Of a stretch of DNA of 33,551 bases, positions 8,475 to 16,900 are shown in pieces. The translations under genes were made by a program, and so were the position numbers. The notes beneath the pieces were generated by a model. The model was not told the origin of the DNA and made no database searches. It was given only the letters and a program-made list of their open reading frames with translations. Origin of the DNA: Candidatus Kapaibacterium sp. (lineage in GTDB: Bacteria > Bacteroidota > Ignavibacteria > Kapaibacteriales > Kapaibacteriaceae). Each line of letters starts with the position of its first letter. Within the stretch, counting starts at the first letter, position 1. The stretch is taken from NCBI GenBank assembly GCA_018882585.1, contig VFFB01000017.1, positions 1 through 33,551 of the forward strand, read 5' to 3'.

Positions 8475-9025
8475 GCCACACAGAAACCACGGAATACCTC
8501 GGTGTCATCGGCCGGCCGCATGGCGTCGATGGCACCGTTGTGCTTATTGACACCGTCGGGCTGCCCGTTCGGCTCGACGCGTCTTCGGTCGTTCACGTGG
8601 GCTACTCCCGCGACTTCACAAAGCCACATCGCGTAGCGGCGTTTCAAGCGTCGCCTACACGCACAACGCTGCGCCTTGCCGATATCACGTCACCCGAGGC
8701 CGCAACGGCACTGGTCGATCAGGCGGTCTTCGTCACGGGCGACACCCTTGCCCCTTCGGCAAAAGACCGATATCGCATCGGTGACATTGAGGGGGCAGTG
8801 GTGATCGATGAAGCCGGCAACACGCTGGGCGAGATCTCGGAGGTGTGGCTCCTGCCGGCGAACGACGTCTGGGTACTGCGTCGTCCAGATGGGACGACGA
8901 TTCCGCTGCCGGTGATCGACGATGTGATCCGCGACGTGCAGATCGACGAACGTCGCGTGACCGTTCGACTGCTGGAAGGACTCGAGGATCTTGACAACGC
9001 TTCTGCCGAGGATCGCGATGCCTGA
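8471..9025 (+). CDS. rimM: Ribosome maturation factor RimM
   Basis: 184 residues from GTG 8471, which overlaps the sigma factor stop as GTGA. A longer frame from 8342 would lie inside the sigma gene and adds unconserved sequence. The N-terminal RimM beta-barrel starts [18 protein letters not shown], matching the family's G-x-GRPHGVxG. The C-terminal PRC barrel has the usual linker [11 protein letters not shown], then [18 protein letters not shown] and [10 protein letters not shown]. RimM helps 30S subunit assembly, binding S19 and the head domain. It overlaps trmD by 8 bases; rimM-trmD is a widely conserved pair, but the usual partners rpsP (S16) and rplS (L19) are absent here. Confidence 0.93.
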   Translation: MSHTETTEYLGVIGRPHGVDGTVVLIDTVGLPVRLDASSVVHVGYSRDFTKPHRVAAFQASPTRTTLRLADITSPEAATALVDQAVFVTGDTLAPSAKDRYRIGDIEGAVVIDEAGNTLGEISEVWLLPANDVWVLRRPDGTTIPLPVIDDVIRDVQIDERRVTVRLLEGLEDLDNASAEDRDA

Positions 9026-9722
9026 ACCTAGGATACGGTTCGACTTGGTATCGGCCGTCCCCCAACTGATGACGTCATTCATGGAACACAGCATCGTCGG
9101 CCGCGCCCGCCAGAAGGGACTCGTCGATGTGCACGTGCACAACTTGCACGACTATGCGACCGACCGCTTTCGACACATCGACGATACGCCATATGGCGGT
9201 GGCGCCGGGATGATCTTGCAGTGCGAGCCGGTATTTGCCTGTATCGAGGCACTGAAGGCGGAACGCGAGTACGACGAGGTGATCTACCTGTGTCCCGATG
9301 GCGAGCTGCTTACCCAGGAATGTGCAAACCAGATCAGTCTGCAACGCAACGTGATCCTGCTGGCCGGCCATTACAAGGGCATCGACCAGCGCATCCGCGA
9401 TGTGCTGGTCACCCGCGAGATCTCGATCGGCGACTACGTGTTGAGCGGCGGAGAACTGCCGGCAGCCGTCGTTGTTGACTGCGTTGCCCGGCTGATTCCC
9501 GGAGTGATCAGCGATGCAGAGTCGCTGCTTGAGGATTCCTTCATGACGGGCCTGCTGGATGCGCCACACTACACCAAGCCGGCAGACTTCCGCGGCATGG
9601 TAGTTCCAGAGGTGCTGCGATCAGGCGACCATGCAAAGATCAAGACCTGGCGACACGAGCAGGCACTACTGAAGACGCAGCAGCGACGTCCCGACCTGCT
9701 TGATGACGGAGCGTCGGCGTGA
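9018..9722 (+). CDS. trmD: tRNA (guanine37-N1)-methyltransferase TrmD
   Basis: 234 residues from ATG 9018, with GAGG at 9008-9011 as ribosome-binding site; it overlaps the rimM end by 8 bases. TrmD methylates G37 of tRNAs next to the anticodon and prevents +1 frameshifts. The trefoil-knot SAM site is visible as DDTPYGGGAGMI (55-66), LLAGHYKGIDQRI (114-126) and REISIGDYVLSGGELPA (133-149), and the C-terminal domain has LLDAPHYTKP, the usual tRNA-binding start. One unusual bit is CPDGELLTQECA where many relatives have a Pro-x-Gly-Lys run. The TGA stop overlaps the GTG of the next gene. Confidence 0.96.
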   Translation: MPEPRIRFDLVSAVPQLMTSFMEHSIVGRARQKGLVDVHVHNLHDYATDRFRHIDDTPYGGGAGMILQCEPVFACIEALKAEREYDEVIYLCPDGELLTQECANQISLQRNVILLAGHYKGIDQRIRDVLVTREISIGDYVLSGGELPAAVVVDCVARLIPGVISDAESLLEDSFMTGLLDAPHYTKPADFRGMVVPEVLRSGDHAKIKTWRHEQALLKTQQRRPDLLDDGASA

Positions 9723-10570
9723 TCCATTCCGAGACGGACATGGAGCTCCGCAACCGACACGGCGAGGTGATCCACACCACCGTGACGTTGCCACAACAAG
9801 TGCAGCCTGCCGATGCAGTTGTCCTCGTCCATGGCTTCAAGGGGTTTCGCAACTGGTCCTTCCTGCCACTTCTTGCCCAGGAGGCTGCGTCGCGGTCACT
9901 CATCGCTGTCCGCGTCGACACGTCCCTGAACGGCATGAACGGCAGCAATGATCGCGTGCTCGATACCGATGCGTTTGCTCGCAACCACGTCACACGCGAG
10001 GTTGATGACGTCCATGATGTTGTGACGCAACTTGCCGATCATCTTGGGACGCGCTGGTCGGGCACCGTACACTTCGTCGGCCACAGCCGTGGCGGCGGCG
10101 TCATCCACGTCGTGATGCGCGAACTTGCCGAACGTCCCGAAGCGCCAGTACGACTCGGACGCGGTGTCTCGCTGAATGGCATCGGCATGTGGGTGCGGTG
10201 GACGCAACGTCAGCGACCGCTTTGGATCGAAGCCGGCTACACCGAGTTTACGAATCAGCGCACAGGGCAGAACCTTCGGATGAATGTCGACTACATGTAC
10301 GACATTGAGCAGCACGCCGAGCGAATTGATGTCAAGACAGCCGCCGAAGCTCTGGCCGACCGGATGCTCTACATCCACGCAGAGCAGGATGTGACGGTTC
10401 CGTTGCGCGAACATCTCGCCCTACGAGATTCCGCGTCGTGCTGCGGCCCTCTCGTCCAATTGTCGCACACGACACATACCTTTGGCATGACCCACCCGAT
10501 TGCACGCATCACAGAGGCTTTCGCCTTGGCATCCGACCATACGTTTTCCTGGGTTTGCACCACGCCATGA
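9719..10570 (+). CDS. Alpha/beta-fold hydrolase
   Basis: 283 residues from GTG 9719, which overlaps the trmD stop (GTGA); an ATG at 9740 is a possible alternative. No signal peptide, so cytoplasmic. The fold is shown by VVLVHGFKGFRNW (34-46, oxyanion loop), GHSRGGG (121-127, nucleophile Ser123 in GxSxG), a likely acid Asp224 in HAEQDVTVP and a likely base His253 in HTTHTFGMTHP. It resembles dienelactone hydrolase/serine aminopeptidase-like esterases; substrate unknown. It is embedded in the sigA operon between trmD and the lipoprotein with 4-base overlaps on both sides, so it is surely co-expressed with them. Confidence 0.85.
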   Translation: MIHSETDMELRNRHGEVIHTTVTLPQQVQPADAVVLVHGFKGFRNWSFLPLLAQEAASRSLIAVRVDTSLNGMNGSNDRVLDTDAFARNHVTREVDDVHDVVTQLADHLGTRWSGTVHFVGHSRGGGVIHVVMRELAERPEAPVRLGRGVSLNGIGMWVRWTQRQRPLWIEAGYTEFTNQRTGQNLRMNVDYMYDIEQHAERIDVKTAAEALADRMLYIHAEQDVTVPLREHLALRDSASCCGPLVQLSHTTHTFGMTHPIARITEAFALASDHTFSWVCTTP

Positions 10571-10998
10571 ATCAGACGTTACGTTTCGCCGTTGCCTGCT
10601 GCGCCGCTGCCAGCATGGCGCTAGCCGGTTGTGAGGTGTTCGTGATAGGTGGCACGGCCAGAGCACCCGTCGTCGAGATCAGCCAGCGCAGCGCGGCCGG
10701 TGTGGTCCATCTGTTCAAGGCCGAGCTGGACAGCAACAACATGGCTGCCGCCACAGAGCTGATCATTCATTCGAGCGGCCGGAAGCTCCTGGCCATCGAG
10801 AAGTACGAAATGCGCGACGAGCTCGCACGCTGGCGACGTCTGTTGGTACAGAAGCCCATCACCAGTTTTCGTATCGATACGGTAGAGACGGATGTGCACG
10901 ACGTTGATGCCGTATTCGACAGAATACGTCACGTGTCCTTCTCGACAAGAAGGGTCAACGACTCATGGTTTATCACGCGCATCGCCGATGCGCAATAG
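10567..10998 (+). CDS. Small lipoprotein, NTF2/DUF4878-like
   Basis: 143 residues from ATG 10567, overlapping the hydrolase stop as ATGA; a longer frame from 10438 runs inside the hydrolase gene. The N-terminus is a lipoprotein signal with lipobox LAGC (Cys22). The rest is about 120 residues: VVHLFKAELDSNNMAAATELI, a charged helix at about 80-95, then strands FRIDTVETDV and RHVSFSTRRVNDSWFITRI. This helix-then-strands order and the 'several residues after the start of a helix, then D' pattern resemble NTF2-like lipoproteins (DUF4878), but I am unsure of the family. It is the last gene of the sigA operon and ends at a hairpin. Confidence 0.72.
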   Translation: MNQTLRFAVACCAAASMALAGCEVFVIGGTARAPVVEISQRSAAGVVHLFKAELDSNNMAAATELIIHSSGRKLLAIEKYEMRDELARWRRLLVQKPITSFRIDTVETDVHDVDAVFDRIRHVSFSTRRVNDSWFITRIADAQ

Positions 10999-11009
10999 CA
11001 ATGGCTGAA

Positions 11010-11033
11010 CGTGACAGCGCTCAGCGCGTCACG
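11010..11033. terminator. Bulged hairpin at a convergent junction, loop holding a stop codon
   Basis: CGTGAC-A-GCGC-TCA-GCGC-GTCACG forms a 10-bp stem with one bulged A and a TCA loop. On the minus strand that loop is the TGA stop of the BNR/T9SS gene. It lies 11 bases after the lipoprotein stop and can act for transcripts from both sides. There is no T-tract. Confidence 0.55.
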
Positions 11034-12367
11034 ACAAAGCCTCGCGTCAGCACCTGTCCGCCCACAGTAACGCGAGCATGGTAGCAGCCGGGGGCAAGAC
11101 CTTCCGTTCGGAATTGCAGCGTATGCATGCCGCGGTCGAGCATCGATGTCATCGGCTCGAGCACGGTCTGTCCCGTTGCGTCAACGATCCGGGCCGACAC
11201 CGGTGCGGTCATGAGAACGGTCACCGGGATACGCACATGGTCTACAGCGGGATTGGGCGAAGCATTTCCCACCTGCATCGCTGCAGAGCGTTCCTCTTGC
11301 ACCGACGTTGACGGGTCGAGGTGGCGGTAGATGAACGGTCCGATCGGCGCGATGAACGCATGGCGGCGGTTCGTGATCGTGACGGCATTGGCGCTTCCGT
11401 CACCGCTCAGGCCCTCGTTTCGTTCTACCCAGTTGGCTCCGAAATCCGTGCTGTAAAATGTCCCGGACTTCTCCGTAGTGGCATAGACCTCGCCATCAGG
11501 AGCGATAGCGATACCGCTGATCTTGTTATTCGTGATGTCGTTGTTGTTCCAACCCTTGTCAAGATAGAACCACGACTCGCCATCATTCGTCGACTTCATG
11601 ACGATGGCATTCTTGGAATGCGTCGACGACACAAGTGCATTACGTCCCACGTACAGGTGGCCGTTCTTGTCATAGGTCATCGACTTGAAGTTGTCGTCAG
11701 ACTCGCCCGACTGCGGATCAGAATCGATACGCGTCCATGACGCACCACGATTCGCCGAACGGTACAAGCCCTTGTTGTAGCTGACCAGGACGAAAAGTTT
11801 GTCTGAGTTCGGGCTCATGAATGTCTCAAACAGCGACGACATGGCACCAGGCAGGTTGGACTTCGGAACCGAGACGAAAGAGTCGCCGGAGTTTTCGGAA
11901 AGGAACATGGCAAGGTTGCTGGCACCGGCATCAAGGCCCACAAAGAGCATCGTCTTTGTTCCGCCGGCAATGATCTTGGATGACACTGACAGTCGAGCGT
12001 TCGATGGGATGGACGCACCGATATCAAGCTTCTGCCACGTATCACCATTGTCACGCGAGCGGAAAATGCCAACACCATTCACGGCGATCACCAGCTCGTC
12101 ATTGGCGCCGCAGACAATGCTGTTGACAGTTACGAAATTCGGTCCGCCATCATCGATGTTGTTGTCCAGACGCACCCAGTCACTGCCAAGGTTCGTCGAG
12201 CGATACACGGCGCTGTTCTCGGTGCCGGCAAAGACGTGGCCTTTCGAGTTCGAAACAAGACAGCGTGTCGAGGCTGTCGGTCCTGATGTAATCTCCCAAT
12301 ACTCATTGCCCCTCATGAGGGATGAGGCGAGCAGGATGGTAACAGCGAGTGCAGCGTAGCGGATCAT
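11021..12367 (-). CDS. Secreted BNR/Asp-box repeat protein with T9SS type A sorting domain
   Basis: 448 residues from ATG 12367. A signal peptide (MIRYAALAVTILLASSLMRG) is followed by a beta-propeller made of Asp-box repeats: STNLGSDW (57-64), SRDNGDTW (104-111), then SENSGDSF, SANRGASW, STNDGESW and STDFGANW. The SxDxGxTW pattern is the BNR repeat. The last 80 residues (from VGNASPNPAVDHVRIP to GGQVLTRGFVVTR) are a type A C-terminal sorting domain, so it should cross the outer membrane by T9SS and be anchored or released. The sialidase-like label reflects only the repeats: no sialidase catalytic residues can be assigned, and adhesion or binding is as likely. It is convergent with the lipoprotein and divergent from mpl, and appears to be a single gene. 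Confidence 0.88.
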   Translation of the reverse strand: MIRYAALAVTILLASSLMRGNEYWEITSGPTASTRCLVSNSKGHVFAGTENSAVYRSTNLGSDWVRLDNNIDDGGPNFVTVNSIVCGANDELVIAVNGVGIFRSRDNGDTWQKLDIGASIPSNARLSVSSKIIAGGTKTMLFVGLDAGASNLAMFLSENSGDSFVSVPKSNLPGAMSSLFETFMSPNSDKLFVLVSYNKGLYRSANRGASWTRIDSDPQSGESDDNFKSMTYDKNGHLYVGRNALVSSTHSKNAIVMKSTNDGESWFYLDKGWNNNDITNNKISGIAIAPDGEVYATTEKSGTFYSTDFGANWVERNEGLSGDGSANAVTITNRRHAFIAPIGPFIYRHLDPSTSVQEERSAAMQVGNASPNPAVDHVRIPVTVLMTAPVSARIVDATGQTVLEPMTSMLDRGMHTLQFRTEGLAPGCYHARVTVGGQVLTRGFVVTR

Positions 12368-12399
12368 ACCTGGTCGGGAACGTGCCTGGAACAGTGTTT

Positions 12400-12415
12400 C
12401 GCTATATTCATAGCG
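12400..12415. repeat. Short inverted repeat between the BNR/T9SS gene and mpl
   Basis: CGCTAT-ATTC-ATAGCG is a perfect 6-bp inverted repeat in the 87-base divergent gap. It could be an operator for one or both genes. No regulator gene is near, so this is only a position-based suggestion. Confidence 0.35.
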
Positions 12416-12427
12416 GTTTCAAGATAC

Positions 12428-12435
12428 CACTTTTG
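12428..12435 (+). promoter_or_regulatory. Possible -7 box for mpl
   Basis: CACTTTTG differs from TAnnTTTG only at the first base and lies 19 bases before the mpl ATG. No convincing -33 element is seen. Confidence 0.3.
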
Positions 12436-12454
12436 CAAGCCTGAACCACGCACC

Positions 12455-13885
12455 ATGCGATTACACTTTGTCGGTATCGGCGGCTCGGCCATGGGCTCGG
12501 TCGCCATTGCAAGCGCGGCCGCCGGCCATCACGTCACGGGCAGCGATACAGCCATCTACCCTCCAATGTCTGACGTTCTTGCTGCGGCCGGCATCGCGTG
12601 GTACGATGGCTACAGCGCCGTTAAGCTCATTGCGCAATCGCCCGACCTGGTCGTGATCGGCAACGCCATCAGTCGCGGCAACCCGGAGCTGGAATACATC
12701 CTTGACCATCGGCTGCCAATGACGTCCATGGCTGGTCTTGTCGGGACGACGTTTATAGACCGGAACACGTCGATCGTGGTGACGGGTACGCACGGCAAGA
12801 CAACTACATCGTCGATCACGACGTGGCTTCTCGAACATGCGCAACGTCGCCCGGGATTTCTCATCGGCGGCGTACCCGGCAACTTCGATGTCGGCTGCCG
12901 CCCGGTCGACACTAACCTGCACAACATGGCAGACGGTGTGTTTGTGAGCGAAGGCGACGAGTACGACACGGCGTTCTTTGATAAACGCAGCAAGTTTGTC
13001 CACTATCGTCCAACCATCGCCATCGTCAACAATCTCGAGTTCGACCACGCCGATATCTTCGCCGATCTCGCGTCGATCATCAAGTCGTTCGAGCAGGTTG
13101 TTCGAATCGTTCCTTCATCGGGTGTTGTCCTTGTGAACGCCGATGACGCCAATGCCATGGCCGCCGTCCAACGTTCCTATGCCCCCGTCGAACACGTTAC
13201 CATGGGTGAGAAGGGGCATTGGCGTATCGTTGACCTGCACCTTGGAGAAGCTGGCAGCACGTGGACGCTGCTACGCAACGACGTGCCCTATGGCTCGTTC
13301 GCTACGTCGATGCCCGGCGAACACAGCGTGCGGAACTGTACCATGGCCATCGCCGCTACGGCACGGCTTGGACTTACGCCTGCGGAGCAACAAGCCGGAC
13401 TGGATACGTTCCGACTGCCAAAGCGCCGCCTTGAGGAGATCGCCACGTGGCGCGGCTGCACGGTCGTCGACGACTTCGCCCATCATCCCACGGCCATCGC
13501 GGCAACCATGCGTGCCCTGCAACAGCGCTATCCCGGACGTCGCATCGTGGCATGCTTCGAGCCGCGCTCCAACACAACGACGCGGGCCTTCTTTCAGGAT
13601 GAACTAGCAGCATGCTTCGATGGCGCCGCCGCCGTCATCATTGGACCGGTCCACCGGCCGGAGCGCTATGCGGTGAACGACCGTCTCGATACGGAGCGTC
13701 TTGTGCAAGCCCTTGCCGAACGTGGTATCGCAGCCACGTCGATCCCATCGCATCGCAGCGAGGATCCCGCCTGGGGTGCAGACGTTGTGGATGTCCTAGA
13801 GCAGCAAGCGAGTGCGGGCGATGTAATCGCCGTACTTAGCAACGGAAACGTTGGCGGACTGCGTGCGATGCTGCAGCAAGCGTAA
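12455..13885 (+). CDS. mpl: UDP-N-acetylmuramate:L-alanyl-gamma-D-glutamyl-meso-diaminopimelate ligase (Mpl)
   Basis: 476 residues from ATG 12455. A Mur ligase that reattaches recycled murein tripeptide to UDP-MurNAc. It begins MRLHFVGIGGSAMGSVA (Rossmann-like UDP site) and carries the P-loop TGTHGKTTTSS (110-120). What separates it from MurC is the block GFLIGGVPGNF (134-144), then VSEGDEYDTAFFDKRSKFVH and NNLEFDHADIF (192-202), all characteristic of Mpl. The C-terminal domain has VDDFAHHPTAI and FEPRSNTT. Its presence implies meso-DAP peptidoglycan and recycling. It is alone on its strand, facing the S8 peptidase gene with 8 bases between stops. Confidence 0.95.
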   Translation: MRLHFVGIGGSAMGSVAIASAAAGHHVTGSDTAIYPPMSDVLAAAGIAWYDGYSAVKLIAQSPDLVVIGNAISRGNPELEYILDHRLPMTSMAGLVGTTFIDRNTSIVVTGTHGKTTTSSITTWLLEHAQRRPGFLIGGVPGNFDVGCRPVDTNLHNMADGVFVSEGDEYDTAFFDKRSKFVHYRPTIAIVNNLEFDHADIFADLASIIKSFEQVVRIVPSSGVVLVNADDANAMAAVQRSYAPVEHVTMGEKGHWRIVDLHLGEAGSTWTLLRNDVPYGSFATSMPGEHSVRNCTMAIAATARLGLTPAEQQAGLDTFRLPKRRLEEIATWRGCTVVDDFAHHPTAIAATMRALQQRYPGRRIVACFEPRSNTTTRAFFQDELAACFDGAAAVIIGPVHRPERYAVNDRLDTERLVQALAERGIAATSIPSHRSEDPAWGADVVDVLEQQASAGDVIAVLSNGNVGGLRAMLQQA

Positions 13886-13903
13886 CCGACAGCTTACCGC
13901 TTG
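13877..13903. terminator. Weak hairpin pairing the two stop codons of convergent genes
   Basis: CAAGCG-TAA-loop(8)-TTA-C-CGCTTG: a 6-bp stem, one bulged C, and then the mpl TAA pairing with the TTA that is the stop of the S8 gene on the other strand. It is weaker than the other junction hairpins and has no T-tract. Confidence 0.35.
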
Positions 13904-16900
13904 ATCACAAGCTTGCGCAACGCTTCGTCGTCGCGATCTTTCACCCGATAGAAGTAGATGCCGGCCGGGATCACCTGCCCATCGTCTGAACGCAGGTCCC
14001 ACGCTACGCCGCCGTTGGCGTCGGTCTCGTTCAGCGTGCGGATCACCGAGAATCGTTGATCCATGACCTCGATCTCTGCGTCAGCCGGCAGATTGGCAAA
14101 CGTCACGCGTTCGTCCGTTGCTAGTCGCACCGGATGTGGATAGGCGTAAACGTCGGCCAGATCATCGGCCGTAAAGGCGAAGCCCAGGGTATTCCCTGCC
14201 CCCTTCGTGATTTCCTTACCCGATGCAGCTTTGACGTTACGGGCGGTGATGAAATACGCGATGCCTCTCGCGCCGATCGTACGGTTACCGTCGAACGTAA
14301 TGCGGACGTTGTCTGCACCGGCAGCGTTCACTGCCGTGATGCTACCGAATGGCGACAGCACATAGTTGGCAGGATCGGCGGCCGTAACGGGGTCCACTGC
14401 CTCAGAAAAGGTAAGCAGGATGCGTTCCGTCGACTCTACAAGAATGTTGCGCAGATAGAGCTCCGGAACCGCATCGTCGATGACGGTGATGGGGAACCAC
14501 CACTGCGGGGTGGCACTGTCTGCGCGAAGTGGTACTTCCGGAAGTCCGACGTTGACGATGTCGATGTCGTCGGCATTGATCGGCGGAAAGACAACGTTCA
14601 GGATGGACTGCCCCAACACCTGCACCAGCGTCGCCGTAACCCGAAGCGAATCGTAGTCCATCATGATCAGTGCACGCTCTGCTTCGTCGGGCACGGCTAG
14701 CCGATCGTACGTGATGCTGAAGCTTACCCCGCTTCGGAGCTGCTCGCGTGTGATCGTCTTCGGCTCGATCGATTGTGGTATCGAGACATTGGGCAACACG
14801 AAGCTGACCCGATTCGAGGGGTAACTTCCTGCGGTATCACGAAGAGCGTAGACGGTTACGCTGTACCTCCAGCCCGGACGCAATGAATCCAAGCGTAGCG
14901 ATGTTCCTGCGACCGTATCGCCTATCGACACAGATGGCGTCTTCGGATCCGGGCGTCCATGCAGCCAAACAGCGTACGCCGTAGCACCTGGTACGGGGTC
15001 CCACGACACTTCTGCCTGCGACCTGCCGGTGATCGCTACCCTGGGATCATTGGGACGCTGGGGACGGCTATCAAACTCGCCAACGTACATCTGTGTCATG
15101 AGACCGTTAAACAACGAGCTTCGATTGGGGTTGGTGATGCCATAGACGATATCCGGGATGCCATTTCGGTTGTAGTCACCGATCAGCATGCGCGGCGAAG
15201 CAGCACTGCCGGTATAGCCGATCGGACGCAGCGTCTGCCGCGTACTGTCCCACGTGAACACATAGAGGTTCGGATAGGTACAGATGGCGATTTCACTTCC
15301 GCCGATGCCATCAAGCTGGCCGCCGTCAAGGCCATTGCGATATCCCATGCCATAGCGGCGTCCGGCAAAGAAGTCTACCCAGGCAAGACGATAATCGTTG
15401 TTTCCTAAACCGCGATACATTCGGTATGTCCACGCCTGCCGGCCGTACTCGTTGTCGGCATTGGCGGATACAGAATCAGGCACACCGATAAAGACCTCGG
15501 CGCGACCGTCGTTATCAACGTCATGTGCCGTCACATAGCCCGACCCGCCCTGTCCGTCGTGCAGGAAGGTTGCCTCGACGCGCATAGCGTCACCGGTCCA
15601 CTCGCCAATGATCAGATCGCCATCGGTATCGCCATACGCCACTTCCATGCGTCCATCGCCGTCGAAATCTCCGGCGGCAGCACGGATCTCGTCGTAGCGG
15701 TTATCAGCGTTCCCCGCGGCAGGTGGCGTGGTGTTCGGCACGTGGCCGACTTGTACGAAGGCGTTGTTCCGGTATGAGATCACCACAAGGCCGCTGTCGG
15801 TAAGACAGAGTAGTTCTTCACGTCCGTCACCCGTAAGATCGGCCATGGCGGCCGCCTGCAGGTTGCCCGACACGGTATCGCTGAACAGCATGCGCTCGAA
15901 GGGAGAACCTCCGGGTGCAGCAGCCTGGAACAGCGCTGTTCGACCCACGACGTGACACAGGATGTCGGTGATGCCGTCACCGTTGGCATCACCGACGCCG
16001 CGAGGAATCCACGTCGTGGCGGTACGATGTCGCTTTAGTCGGAATAGCATCTGTGACGTTTTGCTTGTATCAACGTGCGTCCACAAGGATCCGAATTCAC
16101 CGGTCACGCCATCGAGCTCTGTACACAGCACCGTTCTGGTGCTATCGCCATAAAGGTCGCGAACGTCATTCAAGACGTATCCAGTGAACGGAACGACGTC
16201 TGACGTAAATCCGTTGAACGGCCCCTGCGGGGCCGTCTCTTCGGCGAGCGTGAAGGACGTCGTGGTCCGTGCGGTATCGCCGGTGGCACTAACACCCTCC
16301 AGCACCAGCTTCAGTGCAACACGCGTTGGCAGTCCTTCGATGGTAATACTGTGCGTCTTGGTACGGCGCTGCTGATCAACGACCGTGCGAACGGTGTCGG
16401 TGCCTTTCAGAAAGTGCGCCGTCAGCACCGTCGGACGGCTCGTCGTCGTCGTGACCACGACGGCCCTACGCGAATCCTTCCATGCGTTGATCACCTCGGT
16501 TGCGGTAAAGGAGATCGCCGTATCAACAACCGTGATGCGAACGCGATCCTCTAGGGTACGGCCGGTGACGGTTGTTACGCGCAAGGCAATGACATGCGGT
16601 CCGGGCACGAGGCTGTCGGCGGGAATGACGGCCAGCGTCGTGTCGCGTCGTTGATCGCCAGAACCTACGACGACCCAGGAAGTTGGTTCGACGCCGCGGC
16701 CTAGCAGCACGTCATATCGCTTGAACGTGGTACAAAGGGCAGAACCAACCACGCGCACACTGTCGACGCGCCGCAGGTCAAGCTCCTGTTCGTTCCCCGG
16801 CGACGTGATCTTGATGGTTGCCGGCGCCACGGCCTGCAGGGCAGCGTCGGCCTGCAGACGTCCGTCGCCATAGAGCGGATCCCACCCCTTCTCTCCCAGG

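Noticed and set aside
11021-12367. Sialidase activity for the BNR protein
   Set aside because: Only the Asp-box repeats are seen; no arginine triad or other catalytic residues can be assigned, and such repeats are common in non-enzymatic T9SS propellers.
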